From Nitrospirota bacterium (GTDB lineage Bacteria; Nitrospirota; Thermodesulfovibrionia; Thermodesulfovibrionales; JdFR-85), in NCBI GenBank assembly GCA_035873375.1, contig JAYWMQ010000047.1, positions 1 through 51,883 on the forward strand: a stretch of 51,883 nucleotides of DNA. Reading direction: 5' to 3'. A program made the translations under genes and the position numbers. Shown in pieces: positions 1 to 7,915 of the stretch. Numbering within the stretch: the first letter of the stretch is position 1; the number at the start of each line of letters is the position of its first letter. The notes beneath the pieces were generated by a model. That model was not told where the DNA came from. It did not search any database and saw only the letters and a list, made by a program, of their open reading frames with translations.

Positions 1-354
1 TCCTACCGCCCTCAGCTTTTCGGTAATATAATTTGATGTGCTGAATATGGTCGGGTCACCCATTGTCACATATGATACCACTTTACCCTCTTCTATCAGC
101 CCCTTTATCTTCCGGGCCAGCTCGGTATACCTCTTCGAGAGGTCCTCCCTGTCATTATTCATCGGGAAGTAATACATCAGGATCTTTGAGGGGTCTATGT
201 AATGGAGAATAATATCCCTTGCCACGCTCCTTCCGGTCTTGTCGGACTGGGGTACCACCACGATATCCGACTCCTCAAGTATCCTTCTTGCCTTGACCGT
301 CATGAGTTCGGGGTTTCCCGGGCCAAGCCCGATCGAATAGACGGTATTACTCAT
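1..354 (-). CDS. cbiL: Precorrin-2 / cobalt-factor II C20-methyltransferase, N-terminal part (runs off the window)
   Basis: SAM-dependent methylase that would add the C20 methyl group in corrin-ring synthesis (cytoplasm). The visible 118 codons begin MSNTVYSIGLGPGNPELMTV, the glycine-rich SAM-binding start of the tetrapyrrole methylase family. They also contain the VVPQSDKTGRS stretch and the VTMGDPTIFST motif typical of CbiL/CobI. The C-terminal half lies beyond base 1. The ATG at 352-354 overlaps the stop of the upstream binding-protein gene by 8 bp, so it is translationally coupled and belongs to the riboswitch-led operon. The family call is firm; the choice between the cobalt-early (CbiL) and late (CobI) enzyme rests on the neighbouring cbiK and cbiC. 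Confidence 0.88.
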   Translation of the reverse strand, partial: MSNTVYSIGLGPGNPELMTVKARRILEESDIVVVPQSDKTGRSVARDIILHYIDPSKILMYYFPMNNDREDLSKRYTELARKIKGLIEEGKVVSYVTMGDPTIFSTSNYITEKLRAVG

Positions 355-1177
355 TATATTCTCCACGAAAAATTTTATTAAGGTCTATCACGGCCTCAAA
401 TGCATTGATGCCGGGCCTTGCAAACTCAAGCTCCGGAACCTTGACTACCTTACTGCGAAGAGACCTGAAAAAAGGCCTTTTCAGGGGGGGCTCCGGATTC
501 TTGTTCATGGGGCCCACCTGATAGATGTAGAAATCAGGGTTTGATTCCAGCACCTTTTCAGGGGAGAGGAGTACATGCTTTTTTTCAACCTTTACAGCAT
601 TAACTCCCCCTGCCGCCTCTATGATAGAGGTAATTATGCTCATGCTGCCAGCCACCCTGAGTGATTTTGAGCTGATTTCATATATCACAGAGGGTTTTTT
701 TGACAGGGCTGATACCAAGGAGAGCTTCGCCTGCAACCTCTTCACAAGAACCTCAGCCTCAGCTTCCTTTCCAAGGAGTCTGCCGAGATCTGTTATCTTC
801 ACCAGAATCTCTTCAAGACTTCTCGGGTCGTAGTAAAAGACATCTGCCTTAACCCTCTCCGCCATCTCCCTGGGAAAGGCCCTTGCAGAGCCGGCCACAA
901 TAAGGTCGGGCCTGAGGGCATTTATCAGCTCAATGTTCGGCCTCAGGTGTGAGCCAAGTTTAACGGCATCATTAAAGGTCTTGTCTGTCCTGGTAATGCC
1001 AACCACCCTGTTCCCGGCCCCAAGCTCCTTAAGAATGGGGCTTGCAGCAGCATAAAGCACCACTATCTTCCCGTATGCATATGCAGGGGGTGTTTTTATA
1101 AGGGCCACTGTTGATACAGCAATTAAAACAATACAAAAAAACCACAGTCTGAATCCTGAATCCTGAATTCTTCTCAT
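347..1177 (-). CDS. Periplasmic binding protein of a cobalamin/metal-chelate ABC importer
   Basis: 276-residue class III (BtuF/FepB-like) substrate-binding protein. A basic N-terminus and a hydrophobic segment (about residues 10-32, ending TPPAYAYG) form a signal peptide. The mature part carries family motifs: GAGNRVVGITRTD near residue 53, LINALRPDLIVAGS near 85, and a C-terminal lobe with RPGINAFEAVIDL. The start overlaps the ATPase stop as ATGA. The first codons after the start contain three copies of a 7-bp repeat (1150-1170). The substrate (corrinoid, cobalt or iron chelate) cannot be read from the sequence. The cobalamin riboswitch upstream and cbiL/cbiK as neighbours favour a corrinoid or cobalt complex. 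Confidence 0.85.
   Translation of the reverse strand: MRRIQDSGFRLWFFCIVLIAVSTVALIKTPPAYAYGKIVVLYAAASPILKELGAGNRVVGITRTDKTFNDAVKLGSHLRPNIELINALRPDLIVAGSARAFPREMAERVKADVFYYDPRSLEEILVKITDLGRLLGKEAEAEVLVKRLQAKLSLVSALSKKPSVIYEISSKSLRVAGSMSIITSIIEAAGGVNAVKVEKKHVLLSPEKVLESNPDFYIYQVGPMNKNPEPPLKRPFFRSLRSKVVKVPELEFARPGINAFEAVIDLNKIFRGEYNE
1150..1170. repeat. Heptamer tandem repeat (TGAATCC, 3 units) inside a signal-peptide coding region
   Basis: Units at 1150-1156, 1157-1163 and 1164-1170 (the last is TGAATTC). They encode residues just after the start of the binding protein, ahead of its hydrophobic signal segment. This is one of several 7-bp tandem repeats of different sequence in this window. Confidence 0.75.
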
Positions 1178-1923
1178 CTTCCCTCCGTGTATACGAATAT
1201 ACCTTTATCATGTCTTAAGAATTTGACGCGCACTCCAAAAATTTCGGAGAGCCTGTCTTCCTGAATCTCGTGACTTCTTGCCTCATAGGAAAGGTCTCCG
1301 CCTGTAAAGAAGAGAAACCTGTCAAACTCCCTGAGTGCAAGGGATATATCATGGATTACAACCATAATGAGTTTCTTCCTGCTCAGCTCCTTGAGGAGTT
1401 TTATGGAGTCGTGCTGGTGCAGGATGTCTATCCCGCTCAGGGGCTCGTCAAGCAGTATGACCCTGGAGTCCTTGTTAATGGTCCTTGCAAGGAGCACACG
1501 CTGTTTTTCACCGCCTGAGAGCTCGTTGAACTGCCGCTCCCGCAGGTGCATGATATCGAGCTCTGTCATGGCCTGCTCGGTTGCCTCAAGGTCTGCATCT
1601 GTATAGCTCAGACCGTTTGTATGGATAAACCTGCCTGTAAGAACTACATAAAAGACATCAAAGGGCATGTTGAGGGTGGTCATCTGCGGCAGCAGGCTGA
1701 TGAGGCCATGCCTTTCAGCTGTTGGAATCTCCTGAAACTCCCTGTCTTCAAGCATGTATTTACCCTCAAACTTCTTCAGTCCTGCAAGCACGGAGAGAAA
1801 GGTTGACTTGCCGCTTCCGTTGTTTCCAAGCACGGCCACAAAGTCTCCCTCCTTTAGAGTGACCCTTTCCGCACTGAGCAGAAAATTACCCTGCCTTGCC
1901 CTTATCCCTTCAAGTTCAATCAA
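1174..1923 (-). CDS. ABC importer ATPase, FecE/BtuD family
   Basis: 249-residue nucleotide-binding subunit powering the adjacent FecCD-type permease. Walker A is GNNGSGKST (about residues 33-41), the ABC signature is LSGGEKQR (about 136-143) and Walker B is VILLDEPLSGID (about 155-166), with the switch His in VVIHDISLAL. The length is normal for the family. The start overlaps the permease stop by 8 bp and the stop overlaps the binding-protein start by 4 bp, so the three subunits are coupled. It acts on the cytoplasmic face of the inner membrane. Confidence 0.92.
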   Translation of the reverse strand: MIELEGIRARQGNFLLSAERVTLKEGDFVAVLGNNGSGKSTFLSVLAGLKKFEGKYMLEDREFQEIPTAERHGLISLLPQMTTLNMPFDVFYVVLTGRFIHTNGLSYTDADLEATEQAMTELDIMHLRERQFNELSGGEKQRVLLARTINKDSRVILLDEPLSGIDILHQHDSIKLLKELSRKKLIMVVIHDISLALREFDRFLFFTGGDLSYEARSHEIQEDRLSEIFGVRVKFLRHDKGIFVYTEGR

Positions 1924-2893
1924 AGTAGAAGAGCTCCTTCTTTCTCTTTATCAGGAGGTAGAGGAAGAAGATACCGCCTATTGAGGAAGTGATTATCCCT
2001 ACAGGCAGCTCCTGACCCTCGGAAAGAACGGTCCTTGCAATAAGGTCGTTCAGGATCATGAACAGTGCGCCGAAGAGGAGACTCAACGGTATCAGCTCTG
2101 CTGCCTTTACATACTTCAGAAGCCTCACAACATGGGGCACTACAAGGCCTACAAATCCTATAATTCCTGCATATCCGACACTGAAGGCAGTAAGCAGGGC
2201 GGCAATAAAAAAAGCCTTCCGCCTCAGACGCGCCACATTCACCCCGCTTGAGGATGCAGTCGTGTCGTCAAAGCAGATGATATCAAGGCTGAGGTAGTCC
2301 TTCCTGATTACAAGAAAGGATATTAGAAGGACTCCTGCAAGTATCATCACCTTGCCCATGGAGGCAGACTGAAACCCGCCCATAAGCCAGAAGATAATGG
2401 AACTGACTGCATCGTCACTCAGAAACTTCATCAGACTGATGACGGCAGAGGCAAAGGTGCTTATTACTATGCCTGCAAGGAGCATTGTAATGGGTTGAAC
2501 CCTTCCCCTCACAGATGATATCTTGTAAACCGCCAACAGTCCTGTAAGACCTCCCGCCAGGGCAAACAGCGGTAATATAGCGCCGAACCCGAGCATGATC
2601 GCCACAACCGCACCCATTGCAGAGGATGCAGAGACCCCTGTTGTGAATGAATCGGCAAGCGGATTTTTCATAACATACTGAAACAGGGCTCCACTCAATA
2701 CCAGGGATGCACCCACAAGCCCTGCAAGCAGGACGCGGGGTATCCTTACGTAAAAGAGTATGTCCCTATCCACGCCGGTCATCTCCAGCAGGTCTATCTC
2801 CACAGCGCCTTTTGAGACGGCAAGTACTGTGATTACCGCCAGCAGGGATACACTGATGGCTATGGCAAGATTTATTCTCTTCGGATTAGTCAT
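1916..2893 (-). CDS. FecCD-family ABC importer permease
   Basis: 325-residue polytopic inner-membrane protein with about nine to ten hydrophobic segments. Family signatures include RIPRVLLAGLVGASLVLSG (about residues 50-68), QYVMKNPLADSFTTGVSAS (about 72-90) and GIIGFVGLVVPHVVRLL near residue 243. It forms the transmembrane dimer for uptake of cobalamin, siderophore or a related chelate. The ATPase gene overlaps its 3' end. The ATG at 2893 has a GTGAAGG stretch immediately before it, so translation probably also relies on coupling to the upstream gene 36 bp away. Confidence 0.92.
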   Translation of the reverse strand: MTNPKRINLAIAISVSLLAVITVLAVSKGAVEIDLLEMTGVDRDILFYVRIPRVLLAGLVGASLVLSGALFQYVMKNPLADSFTTGVSASSAMGAVVAIMLGFGAILPLFALAGGLTGLLAVYKISSVRGRVQPITMLLAGIVISTFASAVISLMKFLSDDAVSSIIFWLMGGFQSASMGKVMILAGVLLISFLVIRKDYLSLDIICFDDTTASSSGVNVARLRRKAFFIAALLTAFSVGYAGIIGFVGLVVPHVVRLLKYVKAAELIPLSLLFGALFMILNDLIARTVLSEGQELPVGIITSSIGGIFFLYLLIKRKKELFYFD

Positions 2894-2928
2894 CCTTCAC
2901 TCAATACCCCGCAAAACAGTTATTGCCG

Positions 2929-3666
2929 TCATGCCTCCACCCTCCGCACTGCCCACAGCGCCGTATAAAAGAAGAGGGCTGCAAACATCACTATCAGGAA
3001 GACAAAGAGGGGGTTAATCTCCCCGCCTGTCAGCGATGCCCTTATCACCTTTGTGGTGTATGTAAGGGGCAGGGCATAGACAATCATCTTGAAGAGATAC
3101 GGCAGTTTGTCCACCGGGAAAAAGGTTCCGGACAGAAATATCATGGGGGTTATCACGAATGTATTTACCGTTGCCTGTGTTCCATGGTCGCGCACAATCA
3201 TTGCTATTGTTATGCCCAGCGCTGCAAAGAGAAAGGTGTGCAGCAATATAGCCATGAAAAATATGGGGTTAAAGATCAGCTTTACCCCAAAAAGCATGGC
3301 ATAGACAAAGATAAGTATGGTGCTGAGCAGCCCCTTGAACATTCCATACGCTGCCTCTCCGAGCACAATCTCCGTGTGAGATATGGGGGCTATAAGAAAT
3401 TCGTCAAAGACATGGAAGTAGAACCGGGTGATATTCAGCTCCTGTGCAATTCCGTAACTCTGGTTCAGACTGCTCATGGTTATCAGTCCGGGGATAAGAA
3501 AGGTGATATAGGGAAGCCCGTCCACACTCACCCCCCTGCCAAAACTCCAGCCAAAGGCTATCAGATACAGGAGCGGTGAAAGGGAGGAGGATAGTATCTG
3601 CTTCTTTGCCCTTGTGCGGAAGACGCTCAGTTCCCTGTAAAGAACTCCTTTGAACCCGTTAAACAT
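2929..3666 (-). CDS. ABC-2 type transporter permease
   Basis: 245-residue membrane protein of the ABC-2 (NodJ/DrrB-like) family. It has about six hydrophobic segments, an N-terminal cytoplasmic stretch (MFNGFKGVLYRELSVFRTRA) and the characteristic late hairpin with FLSGTFFPVDKLP (about residues 179-191). It pairs with the ATPase immediately upstream; the two genes overlap by 8 bp. ABC-2 proteins usually export lipids, drugs or glycans. Why one sits inside a B12-controlled operon is unclear. Heme or tetrapyrrole export and lipid export are both possible, and the sequence does not decide. Confidence 0.88.
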   Translation of the reverse strand: MFNGFKGVLYRELSVFRTRAKKQILSSSLSPLLYLIAFGWSFGRGVSVDGLPYITFLIPGLITMSSLNQSYGIAQELNITRFYFHVFDEFLIAPISHTEIVLGEAAYGMFKGLLSTILIFVYAMLFGVKLIFNPIFFMAILLHTFLFAALGITIAMIVRDHGTQATVNTFVITPMIFLSGTFFPVDKLPYLFKMIVYALPLTYTTKVIRASLTGGEINPLFVFLIVMFAALFFYTALWAVRRVEA

Positions 3667-4537
3667 TTATCCTCCTTCCCGTCAGTTTCAGGAAGACATC
3701 CTCAAGTGTTACCTCCCTGACCTTGCAGGAATGGTCGCATCCTTTCAGGCTCTCCAAAGCCTCTTCCCTTGTGGAGAAGAACTTCTCCTCGATCCTGTTC
3801 TCAAGGAATATCTCAAGCACATACCCGCCTATATCCTTCTTGAGGTCATCAGGGGGGCCTTCGGCAATAATCCTGCCCCTGTTTATAATCAGGACCCTGC
3901 CGCAGAGTTTTTCTGCCTCTTCGATGTAATGAGTGGTAAGGAGTATGGCTGTCCCTTTTACCTGATTCACCTTCAGGATAAGTTCCCAGAGTGTGCGCCT
4001 TATCTGCGGGTCAAGACCAACGGTGGGCTCGTCAAGGAATAGTATGCGGGGCTCATGAAGGAGTGCCCTTACAATAACGAGCCTCCTGCGCATACCGCCG
4101 GAGAAGGTCTTGACCTGACGGTCCCTGTATTCCTTAAGGCCTGCAAACTCAAGTGCCTCATCAATCTTTTCAATGCGCAGGGGTTTTGGGATACCGTGCA
4201 GGATGGCGTGGAGGTAGAGGTTCTGAAAGGCCGTTAGGTCCCTGTCCAGATTACTCTGCTGCGGAACCATCCCTATAAACCTCTTGGCCTCTCCGGGATG
4301 ACTTGAAAAGTCTTTGCCGTAGTAATAAACTTCTCCTTCCGTGAGCTTTGTAAGCCCTGTAAGTATCTTGATGGTGGTGGTTTTCCCCGCACCGTTTGGA
4401 CCAAGAAGGCCCAGAAAATCTCCCCCCGCTATCTTAAAACTGACACCCTGGAGGGCTTTTTTCTTTCCGTATTTTTTGACAAGTCCCTCTACACTCAGTA
4501 CAGTCCTGCCTTTATCACCTGCTGCTGAATTTTTCAC
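3659..4537 (-). CDS. ABC-2 type transporter ATP-binding protein
   Basis: 292-residue ATPase of the DrrA/CcmA/NodI group. Walker A is GPNGAGKTT (about residues 45-53), the signature is FSGGMRRRL (about 145-153) and Walker B is ILFLDEPTVGLD (about 166-177), with switch LLTTHYIEEAE. The C-terminal ~70 residues resemble the accessory domain of exporter ATPases. The start overlaps the PepSY gene stop as ATGA and the end overlaps the permease gene. The pair would energise an export step; the substrate is unknown. Confidence 0.9.
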   Translation of the reverse strand: MKNSAAGDKGRTVLSVEGLVKKYGKKKALQGVSFKIAGGDFLGLLGPNGAGKTTTIKILTGLTKLTEGEVYYYGKDFSSHPGEAKRFIGMVPQQSNLDRDLTAFQNLYLHAILHGIPKPLRIEKIDEALEFAGLKEYRDRQVKTFSGGMRRRLVIVRALLHEPRILFLDEPTVGLDPQIRRTLWELILKVNQVKGTAILLTTHYIEEAEKLCGRVLIINRGRIIAEGPPDDLKKDIGGYVLEIFLENRIEEKFFSTREEALESLKGCDHSCKVREVTLEDVFLKLTGRRINV

Positions 4538-5097
4538 TGTGCCAACAACGCTCCTGCTATCAGGATTAATACCCCGCCAAATACCATGATATAGTCAACC
4601 ATACGATACCTCAGAATTACCAGACCCGTTACTGTTACTGCCAGTATAACCAGAGAGGCCAGATCGGAAAGCAGGAGCCAGAACATGTTGGTCTTAAAAG
4701 CCTTGTGGAGGTTATTCAGCCAGTACAGGGGCTGCCGCGGATATTTTTCGATCTTCTCCATTGTTCCTTCTTCAGGGTTGATGATATATGTCGTCTTTCC
4801 GTGGGAGCCATAGAGAAACTCTATGGTCTTTCCCTTGCGAATCCTTATCACGACCGGGTCATCACTCCTGTTTATCTGCTTCTTGTAAAACTCCACAAAC
4901 GACTTCATCAATTCAATGTCAGAGGACGGAACCTTATATTCGCTTTTTTTCCTGATGACAAAATAGTCAAAAAATTCCCTGTGGTTAAGCAATATTCCGG
5001 TGATGCAGTAGAAAATGATGAAGGCGGCCAACAGCAGGCCGCCCCATCTGTGTATCTTGCGCATAAGCCGGATCGTCTTTGAATCAAGTCCGGGCAC
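4534..5097 (-). CDS. PepSY-associated membrane protein
   Basis: 187-residue inner-membrane protein. It opens with RKIHRWGGLLLAAFIIFYCI, the His-containing first helix of PepSY_TM proteins. A soluble extracytoplasmic PepSY-like region (about residues 45-125, with INPEEGTMEKIEKYPRQPLYW) follows, then LNNLHKAF and two more helices at about 133-186. Such proteins often accompany iron or siderophore uptake and some act as membrane reductases. Here the gene lies 2 bp after cbiK and overlaps the ABC-2 ATPase by 4 bp. A role in reducing a metal or chelate at the membrane is an inference from family and context. Confidence 0.8.
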   Translation of the reverse strand: MPGLDSKTIRLMRKIHRWGGLLLAAFIIFYCITGILLNHREFFDYFVIRKKSEYKVPSSDIELMKSFVEFYKKQINRSDDPVVIRIRKGKTIEFLYGSHGKTTYIINPEEGTMEKIEKYPRQPLYWLNNLHKAFKTNMFWLLLSDLASLVILAVTVTGLVILRYRMVDYIMVFGGVLILIAGALLAQ

Positions 5098-5099
5098 GG

Positions 5100-6071
5100 T
5101 TAGAACTCAAACTTCTTCAACAACCTGACAATACCTTTAATGTATATCCTGTTTACCTCTGGGTAGAAACCGAGTCCCTTATAGTATTCCTTCCCCTTGT
5201 AAACAATAGTTGTTGCCTCTGCCCTGAACCCCGCCTTTTGCATCTCGAGGGACCATGAGAGTTCTCCGTCATCCTCGGGTTCCGAGCCCATTATATCATT
5301 CATGATATGGTCGCCGGCAACGTACATGAAAGGAATGAACTTCACCTTTTTTGCCTTGCAGGCCTTTGCCTTTGCAAGGGCTGATTCCCTGGATGTTATC
5401 CCCTCAACACTTCCCAGAAAGGTATTATCGTACTTCAGGGACAGCACCCTCTCAAGGCCAAGGTAGGTGATGTTACTGCCGACCGCAGTCTCTCCTGTTC
5501 CGTGAGAGGCGAGGACATTGCAGCCTTCCTGAGGCGTGAGCAGGTCAGCCTTTAGTACATCTGCCACTTCGTCCAGATCCCACCAGTACTGAAGCAGCGG
5601 CTCTCCTACCTTAATCCTCAGGTTGAAATCCTTAAAAACCTCCCGCAGCCCTTCAACCATACCGAGCACGCTTTCATACTCTATTCCGGGAAAGATATGC
5701 AGGGGTTGCACCACTATCTTTCTGTATCCCTCATCCTCGAGGTCTGATACTACCTGGGCAAGGCTGCGGTATCTCTTTTTAATCCCGGCCTTTTCGAACT
5801 TCTTGTTGGCCCTTTCACGGACTATCTCGGAAGTGAATGCCCAGCGTATCTCGTAGTTTCTGTATTTTGCCGGCAGCTCCTTTTTCAGCTGTTCGTCAAA
5901 GAAGTCATAGGTTGCCTGTGCCCTTGTTGTAGTACCAAAGGTGGCAATGACTATTGCCGGGTCTTTCTTCAACGTCATGGTTTTAAGCATGGCGAAGACA
6001 TTGCCGGTAAAGGCAAAAAGCATAAATATTGTCACTGATGCTACGGTAAGCACTGTATAGCGGGTACTCAT
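5100..6071 (-). CDS. cbiK: Exported sirohydrochlorin cobaltochelatase, CbiK type
   Basis: 323 residues. The N-terminus is a signal peptide (VTIFMLFAFTGNVFA, cut near residue 28), so this resembles the periplasmic CbiK-P described in Desulfovibrio rather than the cytosolic Salmonella enzyme. The family core starts at IVIATFGTTTRAQATYDFF. The two expected catalytic/metal histidines lie in LASHGTGE (about residue 190) and MYVAGDHIMND (about 253). A further His in VVQPLHIFPG matches the region that binds heme in the Desulfovibrio protein. It would insert Co2+ (or Fe2+) into a tetrapyrrole. It follows the porin gene by about 32 bp in the riboswitch operon. An exported chelatase hints at metal or heme handling in the periplasm rather than B12 synthesis alone. 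Confidence 0.9.
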   Translation of the reverse strand: MSTRYTVLTVASVTIFMLFAFTGNVFAMLKTMTLKKDPAIVIATFGTTTRAQATYDFFDEQLKKELPAKYRNYEIRWAFTSEIVRERANKKFEKAGIKKRYRSLAQVVSDLEDEGYRKIVVQPLHIFPGIEYESVLGMVEGLREVFKDFNLRIKVGEPLLQYWWDLDEVADVLKADLLTPQEGCNVLASHGTGETAVGSNITYLGLERVLSLKYDNTFLGSVEGITSRESALAKAKACKAKKVKFIPFMYVAGDHIMNDIMGSEPEDDGELSWSLEMQKAGFRAEATTIVYKGKEYYKGLGFYPEVNRIYIKGIVRLLKKFEF

Positions 6072-6103
6072 TATTAAACCTCCGTTTTGGATCTGTTTGA
6101 ATT

Positions 6104-7408
6104 TTAAAAGTTAACGCCCATTCTTGCATAAATCTCATCATTGGCCTCTTTCATATCCTCCGGGCTGTCAACTCTAAACCCGGTATGTCTGTACTCAACA
6201 GACAGAAAGGCATTCAGTCCTGATGCCTCATCATTGTAGAAACTGTACCTTGCTCCGGCACTGTAACGGTTTTTAACGCTCCATGCTTTCAGACTGTCTG
6301 CGAATCCGTCATCATCAAAATACTCATACCTCAGCGAGACCTCCAGGGGTTCCGAGATGATATGAGCCCTTCTCTCTTCAAACAAACCACCACCTATTAC
6401 CTCCCTTTTCCTCAATACAAACTCGTAGGCAGCTGCCAGAGACAGCACACCTTCCCTAAACTCCCTGTCGGCTCCGGTATATCTCTCCCTCTTTACTGCC
6501 TTCATGTACTCCCCGTCTAACCTAAGGTTTTCAAGGAAGGGCAATACAAGGTTGAACCCCAGGTTCAGTGTTTCGTTCCTTCTTTCCGCACCGGGCTCCG
6601 AGAGATACCCTGCAAAGAGTGTCAGCGCTTCTTCAACCGGTTCTGCAGAAACCGATACAATGAATGAACCGACATCGTCTGAGGCATCGGTCCTGCTTAC
6701 AGCCTCGGTATCAAACAGACCTGATTCAAAGAGATGATGCATCTGTTCTTCACCCTTGTAGACGGTCAGGGAGAGATCAACGCCTGCCGGGCCTGCATAT
6801 CCGGCAGTTATGCCTGCCCTCTTGGTCTCATATCCGTCCTGGGTCATCGGGTCTGTGATAAGGTGGCTCTCAAACAGCCCAAAAGGCTGTGTCCTTTTAC
6901 CTGCAACAATATAAAAGGGAACATCTTCCTTCCGGAGAGTAATGACAGCCTCATCAACTGTCAACATCTCATCTCCGGCGTTAATGTCATCTCCTATCCA
7001 CTCTGAATTAAAGACGGCAGAGGCGATGATCCAGTCAGTCAGTCTTACCCCTATGCCGAGCTCTATCGTCCTCAGATAGAGGTCTGATGTGGAATCACTA
7101 TCCCCTGCTGTTACTTCCCTGTGCTTCATCCAGCGGTACTCACCCTCTATGGCTCCTTCAATCACAACCCTGTCAGACATTTCAGTCCCGGCAGAAGCGT
7201 CAGTCACCGCCTTCTGTTCCTTCATTCCCTCCGATCTTCCGGCAGTAAGCTCCTCATACTCCTGTTCCGTGATAAGCCCCCTCCTCAGCAACAGGTTTAA
7301 AAGTGCCTCTGCCTCACCTGCATAGGCAGGAGAAGAGGCGATGAGTAATGTGAGTAAACCGAATGTGCAGATCAATACACAACAGACTGAGAGGGACCTG
7401 TTTTGCAT
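6104..7408 (-). CDS. LbtU-family outer-membrane porin
   Basis: 434 residues from the preferred start. A signal peptide ends near ASSPAYAGEAEA. A short helical segment with LLNLLLRRGLITEQEYEEL follows, and then a beta-barrel of alternating strands ending in Phe (ARMGVNF), the usual outer-membrane insertion signal. The pattern matches LbtU-type siderophore porins: the motif RTQPFGLFESHLITDPMTQ near the centre and the coiled N-terminal segment. An ATG at 7420 is in frame, but GGAGG at 7416-7420 lies 7 nt before the ATG at 7406-7408, so the latter is chosen. As the first full gene after the cobalamin riboswitch, it probably brings a corrinoid or metal chelate across the outer membrane. Confidence 0.82.
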   Translation of the reverse strand: MQNRSLSVCCVLICTFGLLTLLIASSPAYAGEAEALLNLLLRRGLITEQEYEELTAGRSEGMKEQKAVTDASAGTEMSDRVVIEGAIEGEYRWMKHREVTAGDSDSTSDLYLRTIELGIGVRLTDWIIASAVFNSEWIGDDINAGDEMLTVDEAVITLRKEDVPFYIVAGKRTQPFGLFESHLITDPMTQDGYETKRAGITAGYAGPAGVDLSLTVYKGEEQMHHLFESGLFDTEAVSRTDASDDVGSFIVSVSAEPVEEALTLFAGYLSEPGAERRNETLNLGFNLVLPFLENLRLDGEYMKAVKRERYTGADREFREGVLSLAAAYEFVLRKREVIGGGLFEERRAHIISEPLEVSLRYEYFDDDGFADSLKAWSVKNRYSAGARYSFYNDEASGLNAFLSVEYRHTGFRVDSPEDMKEANDEIYARMGVNF

Positions 7409-7477
7409 TCTTTCCTCCATAGATTTACAGGACTGTCCATCACTAACCCTAACTAAAGTAAAGAGCAGACAGTTTGA

Positions 7478-7528
7478 CTATGGGGGATTATGGGGAAAGA
7501 CACCAAAAGCGGATAAAACCATCTTCAT
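7478..7528 (-). CDS. Possible 16-residue leader peptide downstream of the riboswitch
   Basis: A short ORF (MKMVLSAFGVFPHNPP) with a strong ribosome binding site: GGAGG at 7536-7540, 7 nt before its ATG. It ends 70 nt before the porin start. It is too short for any family. Its GGAGG is contained in a small hairpin (7535-7548), so its translation could be the switched event. It may also be chance. Only the ORF, the binding site and the hairpin are directly visible. Confidence 0.4.
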   Translation of the reverse strand: MKMVLSAFGVFPHNPP

Positions 7529-7534
7529 ATGCTC

Positions 7535-7548
7535 ACCTCCCGCGAGGT
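7535..7548 (-). promoter_or_regulatory. Small hairpin that would hide the leader-ORF ribosome binding site
   Basis: In the minus-strand RNA, ACCTC and GAGGT pair around GCGG (ACCTCGCGGGAGGT), burying the GGAGG that precedes the 16-codon ORF. It lies about 60 nt after the riboswitch aptamer, where an expression platform would be expected. The function is inferred. Confidence 0.45.
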
Positions 7549-7604
7549 ATTTGCAGATGGACAGGTGTTCCGGCTCAGGGCAGTTAGACAGTTAGCTGCG
7601 CATT

Positions 7605-7845
7605 CGGGTTGCGGGTTGCGAGTTAAACTGACTCTGGTTCCTACTTACCCGCCTTCCCGGGAAACCGTTCGAACAGTTTGAACCGTTCAACTCGTTATCC
7701 CAGTGGTTTTTGCAGGAGGTATGTTGCTTGCCTCCTGTACGGGTTTTCGTTCCCTTCACGGCTGCGGGGCAGCGGGGGATTTTCACCCCTCTTCCTCACA
7801 TCCATCTGTGCCAGCGAGGAAAAGTTCCTGCACTGACGGTTTTTA
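7605..7845 (-). promoter_or_regulatory. Cobalamin riboswitch
   Basis: Read on the minus strand, conserved aptamer blocks appear in order. GAGGGGTGAAAATCCCCCGC (the P3/P4 core) is followed by GCCCCGCAGCCGTGA, a variable arm around AGGAGG/CCTCCT, CCACTGGG, CGGGAAGGCGGGTAAGTAGG and finally CCAGAGTCAG, the start of the B12 box. The end of the box is divergent and runs into a heptamer repeat (7605-7625). The aptamer lies between cbiC and the porin gene. It should control the whole minus-strand operon down to cbiL by closing when adenosyl- or other cobalamin binds. The edges are approximate. Confidence 0.88.
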
Positions 7846-7915
7846 TTGAAACAGATCAGGCCTGTTGTTGTCAAATGGGGGTTGGGAGTGAATTGATGAC
7901 CTTGCGTAAGGAGAT

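Noticed and set aside
2923..3579. 218-codon plus-strand frame opposite the ABC-2 permease
   Set aside because: Cys/His/Tyr-rich nonsense composition, opposite a clear membrane protein gene. Shadow of the real gene.
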